5,527 bases of DNA from Croceicoccus sp. (lineage in GTDB: Bacteria; Pseudomonadota; Alphaproteobacteria; Sphingomonadales; Sphingomonadaceae), in assembly GCA_029936705.1 (NCBI GenBank), contig JAPYSD010000271.1, forward strand, positions 1-5,527, in the 5' to 3' direction. Made by a program: the position numbers and the translations under genes. Numbering within the stretch: the stretch's first letter is position 1; the number at the start of each line of letters is the position of its first letter. The notes below the pieces were generated by a model. That model made no database searches. It was not told where the DNA came from and saw only the letters and a program-made list of their open reading frames with translations. Shown piece after piece: positions 1 to 5,527 of the stretch.

Positions 1-55
1 GCTTCCAATGTTTACAGATACTTGAATACGGAGTGCATAATGAAACACGCTTCGG
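1..55. other. Non-IS66 sequence abutting truncated tnpC
   Basis: The tnpC reading frame stays open through this stretch, but the encoded residues (beginning PKRVSLC after AMRSV) no longer resemble any IS66 transposase, where a VALGRKNYLFAGSD-like block is expected. Base composition also changes, from clearly GC-rich in tnpC to 20 G/C in the first 50 bases. This marks a recombination or insertion junction near position 55. On the plus strand a GGAG at 30-33 precedes an ATG at 41-43, which could be the start of a gene cut off by the IS remnant; that frame ends after 25 codons. The flanking sequence is not recognised and too little is visible to say which element or gene it belongs to. Confidence 0.55.
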
Positions 56-1363
56 AACGCTGCGCATCGCGCGTTCGGCGATATTGTTGTCGACCTCGGC
101 TCGTCCATCATCGAGGAAGCGCGTGAGGGCAATCCAGCGTTTGCGGCCATAGGCCAGCGCCTTGGCCATTGCCGACTTGGGCGATAGGCGGCGCAACGCA
201 TCGTCGATCGCCGAGCGTAACTCGTCGACCAATGGCCTGGCTTTCTCCTGCCGCCATTGCCGGCGGATATCGGGGGGCTGGCCGCGAACTTCGTCTTCGA
301 TCCGATAGAGTGCTCCGATCCGCTCGAGCAGATCGGTGGTCAGCGGTGTCGGACTGGTCTGATGGTTCTCGAATATCTTGCGCCGGAAATGCGCCCAGCA
401 AGCCACTTCCTGAATGCGATTGCCGCCATAGAGCTTGGCATATCCGGCGTATCCATCTGCTTGAAGGAGACCGGTGAATGTCTTCAGTTCGGTTTGCGGA
501 TGGGTGCCGCTGCGTGTCTGAGTGAACTTGTACCACACCAGTGGTGGCCCGTTTGCTCCGCTGGCCCGGTCATCGACGACATAGGCCCAAAGCCGACCTT
601 GCGCGGTTTTGCCCTTGCCTGGCACCAGCATCGGTACGGGCGTGTCGTCGCTGTGAATTTTGGCTGCCTTCAGGCCTTCCTCGCGAATGCGCGATACGAT
701 GGGGTCGAGCAGCTGCGCGGCCTGTCCTGCCCAGCCTGCCAGGGTCGACCGATCGATATCGAGGCCTTGTGCCGCCATCATCTCGGCCTGCCTGTAAAGC
801 GGGAGGTGATGGTCGAACTTGGATACCACCACATGGGCGAGCGTGCCGAAGCTGGCCTTACCCCGGGCGACGGCTTTTGCACGAGCCGGTGCCTGCACGA
901 TCTTCTCGCAGGCACTGCAGCTATACTTGGGGCGGATTGTGCGGATGACGCGCCACTGGACCGGCAGGACATCGAGGATCTCGTCGCTGTCTTCACCCAA
1001 GGGACGCAGGGTGCCGCCGCACTCGGGACAATTGCAGCGACCTGTCTCGGGTTCGATCCGCTGCTCGTCCCGAGGCAGATGAGGCGGAAGGCTGCGAACC
1101 GGCGACGGCCGTTCGGACCTTTGTGCCGACGTGGCCTGACGGACATCGGCGACAGCGGCTTCGCCTTCGAGTTCCTCGAGCGTCAGTTCAAGCTGCTCAA
1201 TCTGTGCCGACAGCTTCTCCGACGACTGCCCGAACGTCATGCGGCGCAGCTGCGCCAATTGGAAACGCAGCGTGTCGATCAGCGTATCCCGCGCCGCCAA
1301 GGCGGCTTCCAGCTCGGCGATCCGGGCGTCTTTATCAGGGTTGGAAGAGGCTGCGTCCGACAC
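1..1363 (-). CDS. tnpC: IS66 transposase TnpC, C-terminally disrupted
   Basis: This is the DDE transposase of the IS66 element, which would cut and join the IS ends. The frame is open from a GTG at 1363-1361 to the window edge (454 codons visible). An in-frame TAA lies four codons upstream, and the nearby ATG at 1373-1371 is in a different frame that stops after 12 codons, so GTG is the best start. Seen in order: a Leu/Ala-rich coiled coil at about residues 7-45 (ARIAELEAALAARD); a zinc finger with C112-P-E-C115 and C149-S-A-C152; then the catalytic domain with D239 (IHSDDTPV), D303 (ADGYAGY) and E430 (DNNIAERAMR). From residue 437 (position 55) the sequence is unrelated to the family. IS66 TnpC proteins are usually somewhat over 500 residues, so the C-terminal domain following the catalytic Glu is lost and the visible tail of 18 residues is foreign. 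All three acidic residues remain, but activity is doubtful. It follows tnpB after 61 bases with only a weak GGA before the start. Confidence 0.88.
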   Translation of the reverse strand, partial: MSDAASSNPDKDARIAELEAALAARDTLIDTLRFQLAQLRRMTFGQSSEKLSAQIEQLELTLEELEGEAAVADVRQATSAQRSERPSPVRSLPPHLPRDEQRIEPETGRCNCPECGGTLRPLGEDSDEILDVLPVQWRVIRTIRPKYSCSACEKIVQAPARAKAVARGKASFGTLAHVVVSKFDHHLPLYRQAEMMAAQGLDIDRSTLAGWAGQAAQLLDPIVSRIREEGLKAAKIHSDDTPVPMLVPGKGKTAQGRLWAYVVDDRASGANGPPLVWYKFTQTRSGTHPQTELKTFTGLLQADGYAGYAKLYGGNRIQEVACWAHFRRKIFENHQTSPTPLTTDLLERIGALYRIEDEVRGQPPDIRRQWRQEKARPLVDELRSAIDDALRRLSPKSAMAKALAYGRKRWIALTRFLDDGRAEVDNNIAERAMRSVPKRVSLCTPYSSICKHWK

Positions 1364-1424
1364 CGCGATCCATTAGCACAATAGGCCGCTATTCGCTAGA
1401 AAAACCGCGCAAATCCGCTACTTT

Positions 1425-1772
1425 TTAGCCCGCCAGAAGCGGCGCTGTGGTGCGCTCGGGACGACGCCAGTCGATACCTTCGCGAAGCATGGAAAGCTGC
1501 GCCGAGGTCAGGCTGACTTTGCCCGTCTTTGTCATTGGCCAGACGAATTTGCCGCGATCCATACGCTTGGAAAAGAGGCACATGCCTTGGCCATCGAACC
1601 AGAGCAGCTTGATCAGATCGCCACGCTTGCCGCGGAACGCGAACAGCGCGCCGCTATGGGGTGAATGCTCCAACACCTGCTGGACCAGGACCGCCAGGCC
1701 ATCAAATCCCTTCCTCATGTCTGTCGCGCCGCACGCCAGGTAAACTCGCGTCGAGGGTGGCAGGGGTATCAA
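1425..1772 (-). CDS. tnpB: IS66 family accessory protein TnpB
   Basis: A 115-residue protein matching the IS66 Orf2/TnpB family, required together with TnpA and TnpC for transposition in this family, although its biochemical role is not settled. Family hallmarks are the opening IPLPPSTRVYLACG, the block TDMRKGFDGLAVLVQQVL, and the core FAFRGKRGDLIKLLWFDGQG followed by MCLFSKRMDRGKFVWP. The start is called at TTG 1772-1770 because it gives the usual length of about 115 residues and places the conserved IPLPP at the N terminus. A longer reading from 1874 adds 34 residues with no family resemblance that overlap tnpA. The TTG overlaps the tnpA stop in a TTGA, consistent with translational coupling. 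The stop is TAA at 1427-1425. Confidence 0.92.
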   Translation of the reverse strand: MIPLPPSTRVYLACGATDMRKGFDGLAVLVQQVLEHSPHSGALFAFRGKRGDLIKLLWFDGQGMCLFSKRMDRGKFVWPMTKTGKVSLTSAQLSMLREGIDWRRPERTTAPLLAG

Positions 1773-2152
1773 AGGCTCAATACCGAGATCACGCGAGCCA
1801 GGGCTTTGCCATCGACCATCGCATCCACAGTCAGGCGGACACCTGTCGGCAGTTCGATCCTGATATGCCCGCAATGAGACGGCACGGGCGGCGCGCCGTC
1901 GCTGACAACCGGATCCGCGACTTCAACCTCGGAAAATGCCGGCACCGATCGAGGCGAGACGCCGACCAGTTCTCCCGACATGGCCTGTCGTCGCCATGTA
2001 TAAATGGATCCGCTGCCAATCTCGTGCTGCTCACACGCCGCGCGGACCGAGCCGCCGGGCCCAAATGCATCCCGCAGGATCGCCAGCTTCTGCTCCACCG
2101 TCCAGCGTCGTCGGCCTGAAACCCGCCCGACAACCTCAATGCGAGTACTCAT
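1769..2152 (-). CDS. tnpA: IS66 family TnpA (helix-turn-helix protein)
   Basis: A 127-residue IS66 TnpA, the family's helix-turn-helix accessory protein, presumed to bind DNA. Residues 14-60 (RRRWTVEQKLAILRDAF, then VRAACEQHEIGSGSIYTWRRQ) form the helix-turn-helix. The C terminus (IRIELPTGVRLTVDA, then ALARVISVL) is the conserved end of the family. The start at ATG 2152 is chosen because family members begin shortly before the RRRW block. Alternatives in the same frame are ATG 2164, ATG 2200, which has a better Shine-Dalgarno (GGAG eight bases upstream), and ATG 2230. Both nearer starts lie inside a 36-base palindrome, which may affect translation. The TGA stop at 1771-1769 overlaps the tnpB start. 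The extra residues from the upstream starts show no family similarity, so the exact start is less certain than the gene. Confidence 0.88.
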   Translation of the reverse strand: MSTRIEVVGRVSGRRRWTVEQKLAILRDAFGPGGSVRAACEQHEIGSGSIYTWRRQAMSGELVGVSPRSVPAFSEVEVADPVVSDGAPPVPSHCGHIRIELPTGVRLTVDAMVDGKALARVISVLSL

Positions 2153-2176
2153 ATGACCACTCATATGCGTACTCGC
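2141..2176 (-). repeat. 36-base near-perfect palindrome over tnpA start codons
   Basis: Arms 2141-2156 and 2161-2176 pair at 15 of 16 positions (the single mismatch is 2149 with 2168) around a 4-base centre. Each arm contains CATATG. On the tnpA strand the 9-mer CATATGAGT occurs twice, 12 bases apart, so both in-frame ATGs (2164 and 2152) and the GAGTGG between them are inside the structure. As RNA it would form a strong hairpin that hides the start region. As DNA it could be an operator for the helix-turn-helix protein TnpA. The palindrome is read directly from the sequence; the function is inference. Confidence 0.75.
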
Positions 2177-2260
2177 TCGGTCCGGCTCGCTATCGCCCAT
2201 CTTTGCCACTCCATTCAAAGGAGCGGCCATCAACCCTGCAATCCCGCTCCAAGCAAGGCG

Positions 2261-2279
2261 GCCTGCAGCCCACGGTTAC
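2261..2279 (-). repeat. Probable left terminal repeat of the IS66 element
   Basis: Read on the minus strand this begins GTAACCGTGGGCTGCAGG, a plausible IS66-type terminus because family ends commonly start with GTAA. It lies about 110-125 bases before the tnpA start, a usual leader length. The partner repeat is missing because the other end of the IS is lost, so the boundary cannot be confirmed by matching the two ends. Confidence 0.5.
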
Positions 2280-2410
2280 GGACAGTGGGCCCTCGCCGAC
2301 TAGCTGAAGTCGAAGTTTGACCTTGACGCCTCAGGGAACGATCCCGCCGTCATCCGCAGAGGCGTGCCCCGCCGGCACTAGCGAGATATGCCTGCGGGTA
2401 GGGTTAGAAA

Positions 2411-3802
2411 TTAGGTCTCGTCGGCGCCCGGCTCCGTGCGCCCCGAATCTTTGGACCGCGAAGGCTTGGAATCGCTGGCGGTAGGCGCCGAGATGCCATG
2501 CTTCGCGAGAAAGCGCCGGAACGTCGGCTTGCTCCTGATCGGATCGAAGTCGGAGTCAGTCGCGATGTTGCGGGTCGCGGCCGTAACCGCGATCGCGCGG
2601 CTTTCTTCGAGGCACGCGACGGTTTCGCTCACCTTGCCCATCTGCGCGAACGCGCAACCTTTGTTGTAAAGCGCGTGCGCGTGGCGATCCGCGTACGACC
2701 CAGCGTCTCCCCGGAGGATATCGGCGATCACCTCGTCGTAGCACGCCACCGCCTCTGGATTGCGACCCAAGCGTGACAGGGCGTTACCCTTGTTGATCAG
2801 GAGCTTGAGGCGGAGGTCGGGCGCTCGTGCGTCCTCGAGCGCGGCCAGGTAGGCCAAGCCTTCGGGGATGAGCCGCAGCACTTCCTCGTGCTGGCCATCT
2901 TGCATCAGCACCACGAGCCGATTGTTCATCGCCTTGGCGACCTGATGACGCACCTCGACGCTGGCGTTAGATCGAAATCGCTCGACAGCTTGCGTCAAAA
3001 CCGTAACCGCCTCGGCGACCAGACCAAGCCGGAAGAGGGCTGTCCCCTCGTAAAAATAGCCGGCGCTCTGGATCTCCGGACTGGTGGTCACGAGCCTCAT
3101 GGAGGCCGCGAGTTCGCGAACCAGTTCCCAGTTCCCGCCCTCGATATGCTTGGCGATGAGCAGCAAATAGTCTTCGCTCGAGAAGGCGTCTGCCGTCTTC
3201 AGTCCCGCTGCGTCCGAGCGGAGGTCGAGCGTGAGTTGGTCGGCCATCGACAGCGACTGCTCCGCCGCAACACGCTGCGCCACGTTCGACGCCCAAGCTT
3301 CGGATTGAAGCCGCATGTCGGTGATTGCCCTGGCGCTCGCCGCCGCGCCGACGAGAATCGACTCCAGTTCGCTCTTGGCGACCTCGAATTCGGTGCGGAT
3401 TGTCCTCACCATTCCCTCGGCGCTCGTTCTGAACTCCTCAATCCCCTTGCGCGCCTCGGCGACCGCAGCGTCCTTGGTGCGTAGCGCAAAGAAGATGACG
3501 GTAGTGGTGATGAGTATAGCGAACAGCGCCAGCGAGACGGTGACCAGCGTGGCGAACTGCGTCGAGACGTGCTCCTTCAGTCTCGCCTCGATCTTAAGTT
3601 CGATGTTCTCCCTCTCAAGGTCAGATAGAGAGGCGGAAGTAGCCTGATCAGCGGCGCTCACGTTCGCCGAGGAGCCGCTCCCAGTCGACAGCGCCGAGGA
3701 CTTGCCGGCGATTGCCGGGCCTGTTGCCTGCGCATTTGCGACCCCGCCTGCAGATGCAATGAGCGCTAAGCACAAAGCGAAGATCAGATGTCGAATGCGC
3801 AA
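2411..3802 (-). CDS. Signal-peptide, membrane-anchored coiled-coil TPR protein
   Basis: A 463-residue protein of unknown specific function. From the TTG at 3802 it begins with a signal-like segment (RIRHLIFALCLALIASAGG, then VANA|QA as a possible cleavage site). A Ser/Ala-rich linker follows to about residue 60. A strong transmembrane helix spans about 85-107 (LVTVSLALFAILITTTVIFF) and is followed by R and K, which suggests a cytoplasmic C-terminal part. Next come an Ala/Glu/Arg-rich coiled coil (about 108-190) and TPR-like repeats near 247-276 (YFYEGTALFRLGLVAEAV), 332-362 (INKGNALSRLGRNPEAVACY) and 375-404 (ALYNKGCAFAQMGKVSETV). The repeats end in a TDSDFDPIRSKPTFRRFL motif, typical of the end of TPR arrays, and a charged Ser/Pro-rich tail. 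TTG 3802 is preferred because a G6 run sits seven bases upstream and the signal peptide then starts at residue 1. A longer frame from TTG 3880 adds 26 residues that spoil it. TPR domains bind proteins, so a scaffold role is likely; no enzyme motif is seen. Confidence 0.82.
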   Translation of the reverse strand: MRIRHLIFALCLALIASAGGVANAQATGPAIAGKSSALSTGSGSSANVSAADQATSASLSDLERENIELKIEARLKEHVSTQFATLVTVSLALFAILITTTVIFFALRTKDAAVAEARKGIEEFRTSAEGMVRTIRTEFEVAKSELESILVGAAASARAITDMRLQSEAWASNVAQRVAAEQSLSMADQLTLDLRSDAAGLKTADAFSSEDYLLLIAKHIEGGNWELVRELAASMRLVTTSPEIQSAGYFYEGTALFRLGLVAEAVTVLTQAVERFRSNASVEVRHQVAKAMNNRLVVLMQDGQHEEVLRLIPEGLAYLAALEDARAPDLRLKLLINKGNALSRLGRNPEAVACYDEVIADILRGDAGSYADRHAHALYNKGCAFAQMGKVSETVACLEESRAIAVTAATRNIATDSDFDPIRSKPTFRRFLAKHGISAPTASDSKPSRSKDSGRTEPGADET

Positions 3803-4291
3803 GTCGTCGCCCCCCGAAAACTGCACGACGTTAATCCCCGGTAGCGCAAGAAGCCAGAGAACGCTCTCGTGATGAAGCAAATTGTCAAGGCAAGTTGCGT
3901 GAACGTCGGCTGTCGTCAGCGACCGTCGTTTAGAGAGCCAGTTCAGAGTGGCCGCTCGTCCCAGGACCCGTCATTCAGTCTCTCCAAACGAGGTGGATGA
4001 ATGTCGCCTTTTGACGAGACGATTTCGTCCGGTGGACGGCCGCTTTGTCAACGGCAATTGCCGCGACTTGAATGCCGATCGAACGGGCAGCAGCCGACCA
4101 GATCACGCCGTTCAGCAGTGAGCGCCTGACCGTCTGGTCGCGCCGAAACCTGCCGCTGGCATTTGCCTCAGCGTTCGAGCAGAAACGCCGACTGACTGGT
4201 CGCTTGACGTTAGCGCCGCAGTCCTTGAGAGCACGTGTCCGATCATGCTCATACAGCAGTGAATTAGTACCCGCGCCAACGACGATTACCG
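3803..4291. other. 489-base stretch without a convincing gene
   Basis: Between the peptidase stop and the TPR gene start no frame looks like a known protein. A minus-strand frame is open from 4322 to 3978 (about 115 codons) but has no ATG, GTG or TTG before its last third and overlaps the end of the peptidase gene. A plus-strand frame from ATG 4072 also overlaps that gene and loses coding character. Small structures are present: a perfect palindrome CGGCAATTGCCG at 4052-4063 and a hairpin CGTCC-GGT-GGACG at 4026-4038. A TTGACA on the minus strand at 3888-3883 resembles a -35 box for the TPR gene, but no good -10 follows at normal spacing. Two stretches, starting near 3900 and 3999, each open with a TGAAYGTCG sequence and may be degenerate copies of an intergenic repeat. 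Confidence 0.5.
3810..3815 (-). promoter_or_regulatory. G-rich ribosome binding site deciding a TTG start
   Basis: A run of six G on the minus strand lies seven bases before TTG 3802. It is not an ideal Shine-Dalgarno but is the best one near the start of the TPR gene, and it agrees with the signal peptide beginning at this codon. Confidence 0.45.
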
Positions 4292-5527
4292 CTAGATCAG
4301 GTTCTCGATTGCAATCCGAGCATCATTTTCGACGATGGTTGCAACCTCCTGATATATCTGGGCGTCGACATCGACATCGGAGGTCTCGATCGACACGACA
4401 AGCGAGTAAGGCAGCTTGCGCAACCAGCGATTGCCGCGCTTGCGATCGCCCCACCAGCCTTTCGCCGGCATTACCCCAATTCCGTCCTTCAGCAAGAGAT
4501 CCGATGCCGGTCCCGTCCACACGTCATGATGGAGCGAACCGCGCCGGGCGTTGGTTGGCCCGATCGTGAAGCGATCATCCTCATCCGGATCGTCGCGCTC
4601 GTAATCCTCATTGCGGGCAAGCTGATTGACCCGGGCGATCGCCCGCTCGGGCGTCTCGTCTTCAATCCCCTTGAGGAAGAAACGAAGCTTCGCCGAGGGA
4701 TAGCGGTTTGCTTGCTGACGGGTCGAACGCGACGGATTGGGCTCGACGAAATAGGACAACGTGACCCGCAGGCGCACTTCCTCGGGACCGAGCTCTTCCA
4801 GCGCCTCGCGCGGCCACGGCAAGTCATGCCACTTCATTTCACCGAGGGCGATCGAACTGCCGGCGCCGCGGCGATAGGTCTGGATCTCGTCCTGCACGAT
4901 CATCGTTAAGGCATTGTCGAGGCTGAGCAGCGCGCGGTCACGATCGGGCTTGCCGAACCCGAAGCGCTGCAACAGCTCGGCATAGTCGCCCCGCGACGGC
5001 CGTCGCGGCAAACGCGCGAGCATCGCCGGGGTCCAACGGGCCGAATGGATCATCAATGCGCGGACGGTCTGCGGGGTCGCATCGGGGTAGGCTGCCAGAA
5101 TCGCGGCGGCGAGGCCGCTCGCCGCTGCGGTCGCCGCGCTCGTCTCACCCGTGCAGGTGAATCGGTGCGCGGCAAAATCGCGGGCCGTGGTCACGATGCT
5201 CAAATGCGGCGCATGCAGCGTCGCAATCCCATCGACATCGGCCACTCGATTGCCGCCTTCCATGACAATGTCCGGCTTGTTGCATAGCGTCGGTCGCATC
5301 CAGGCGAGGCCCGTCCGGGACGTCGGGCAGAGATCACCCTCGTCGGCAATATGGCCGACCGGCTCGTCATCTTCGACCAGATGCGTGCAGGCGCCGACGG
5401 TCACCGCGTTGAGCGCTTGCGCCGGCGACCGCATCGGCGACACGTCGTTCAGCGCAATATGATCATCGACCTCGTAAGGCTTCTCGTCGACGTTGCCCGC
5501 CGGCACGAAGAACAACCTCTGCTTGCC
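4292..5527 (-). CDS. Subtilisin-like (S8) serine peptidase, N-terminus outside window
   Basis: The visible 411 residues are the C-terminal part of an S8 family serine endopeptidase. Near the edge, FFVPAGN carries the oxyanion-hole Asn (visible residue 12, matching AAGN of subtilisins). GETSAATAAASGLAA holds the nucleophile Ser (visible residue 130, codon 5140-5138), followed by AAYPDATPQTVRALMIHSA as in a subtilase helix. The Asp and His of the triad lie beyond 5527. After the catalytic domain comes a long C-terminal region (about 185-411) with blocks such as RFGFGKPDRDRALLSLDNAL, MKWHDLPWPREALEELG, LRVTLSYFVEPNPS, RRGSLHHDVWTG and YSLVVSIETSDVDVDAQIYQ. These mark a distinct subfamily of large bacterial S8 proteins, from memory often encoded beside an AAA ATPase. 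No signal peptide can be judged. The protein ends at TAG 4294-4292. The usual Pro after the GTSxA motif is replaced by Ala, which is common in this subfamily. Its substrate and role are unknown. Confidence 0.9.
   Translation of the reverse strand, partial: GKQRLFFVPAGNVDEKPYEVDDHIALNDVSPMRSPAQALNAVTVGACTHLVEDDEPVGHIADEGDLCPTSRTGLAWMRPTLCNKPDIVMEGGNRVADVDGIATLHAPHLSIVTTARDFAAHRFTCTGETSAATAAASGLAAAILAAYPDATPQTVRALMIHSARWTPAMLARLPRRPSRGDYAELLQRFGFGKPDRDRALLSLDNALTMIVQDEIQTYRRGAGSSIALGEMKWHDLPWPREALEELGPEEVRLRVTLSYFVEPNPSRSTRQQANRYPSAKLRFFLKGIEDETPERAIARVNQLARNEDYERDDPDEDDRFTIGPTNARRGSLHHDVWTGPASDLLLKDGIGVMPAKGWWGDRKRGNRWLRKLPYSLVVSIETSDVDVDAQIYQEVATIVENDARIAIENLI

Larger units (their letters stand above)
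56..2279 (-). mobile_element. IS66-family insertion sequence, right end missing
   Basis: Three consecutive minus-strand genes match the IS66 plan: tnpA (helix-turn-helix), tnpB (Orf2 family) and tnpC (zinc finger plus DDE transposase). The left boundary is placed at 2279, where the minus strand reads GTAACCGTGGGCTGCAGG; IS66-family termini commonly begin with GTAA. The tnpA leader follows inside. The right boundary is absent: tnpC homology stops at about position 56 and neither the C-terminal part of TnpC nor a second inverted repeat is present. The 8-bp target duplication typical of the family cannot be tested because only one end survives. The copy is probably immobile unless supplied in trans, and even then it lacks one end. 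Confidence 0.88.

Noticed and set aside
257..1384. Long plus-strand open frame of 375 codons
   Set aside because: It lies opposite tnpC, whose minus-strand frame has clear zinc finger and DDE motifs. The plus frame has no family resemblance and is a GC-rich shadow.
1425..1874. Longer 149-residue form of TnpB
   Set aside because: The first 34 residues are out-of-frame tnpA sequence with no TnpB similarity. The TTG at 1772 gives the normal family length.
2280..2410. GTGCC-GGCGG-GGCAC hairpin after the TPR gene as a terminator
   Set aside because: The stem is only five pairs and no T-tract follows on the minus strand, so a Rho-independent terminator is not supported.
2888..3484. Plus-strand open frame of 198 codons inside the TPR gene
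   Set aside because: It is antisense to well-supported TPR and coiled-coil sequence, and its protein shows no domain. This kind of antisense shadow is frequent in GC-rich genomes.
3883..3888. TTGACA on the minus strand as a -35 box for the TPR gene
   Set aside because: The hexamer is perfect, but nothing resembling a -10 box is found 16-18 bases downstream, so a promoter is not called.
4072..4569. Plus-strand open frame of 165 codons from ATG 4072
   Set aside because: More than half overlaps the end of the S8 peptidase on the other strand, and no protein family is recognised. The first 70 codons look moderately coding-like, but this is not enough for a call.

Overview
The window comes from a GC-rich proteobacterium. 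An alphaproteobacterium, perhaps a sphingomonad, is the likeliest guess, based on overall composition, non-ATG starts and the style of the IS66 element. No housekeeping gene or rRNA fixes the taxon. All convincing genes lie on the minus strand, so the window is described here from high to low coordinates.

(1) 5527-4292: the C-terminal 411 residues of a subtilisin-like (S8) serine peptidase, open at the window edge. The oxyanion Asn, the catalytic Ser block and a long family-specific C-terminal domain are visible. The Asp and His of the triad lie outside. This S8 subfamily is often encoded next to an AAA ATPase, which would lie upstream, beyond 5527.

(2) 4291-3803: 489 bases with no convincing gene. 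The stretch has small perfect hairpins and ambiguous open frames on both strands.

(3) 3802-2411: a signal-peptide, transmembrane, coiled-coil and TPR protein of 463 residues, probably membrane-anchored with its TPR domain in the cytoplasm. Its start is probably a TTG behind a G-rich ribosome binding site. Shared orientation with the peptidase is suggestive, but the long gap argues against a simple tight operon.

(4) 2279 to about 56: a three-gene IS66-family insertion sequence (tnpA, tnpB, tnpC) reading towards position 1. tnpA and tnpB overlap by a TTGA motif and tnpB starts with TTG. tnpC starts with GTG and keeps its zinc finger and DDE residues. It loses homology right after the catalytic Glu, where the sequence changes to an AT-richer stretch of unknown origin (1-55). 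The IS copy has therefore lost the C-terminal end of its transposase and its right terminus.

The points most worth a second look are the S8 peptidase and its unseen neighbour, the unusual membrane TPR protein, a 36-base near-perfect palindrome sitting on the tnpA start codons, and the junction that truncates tnpC.
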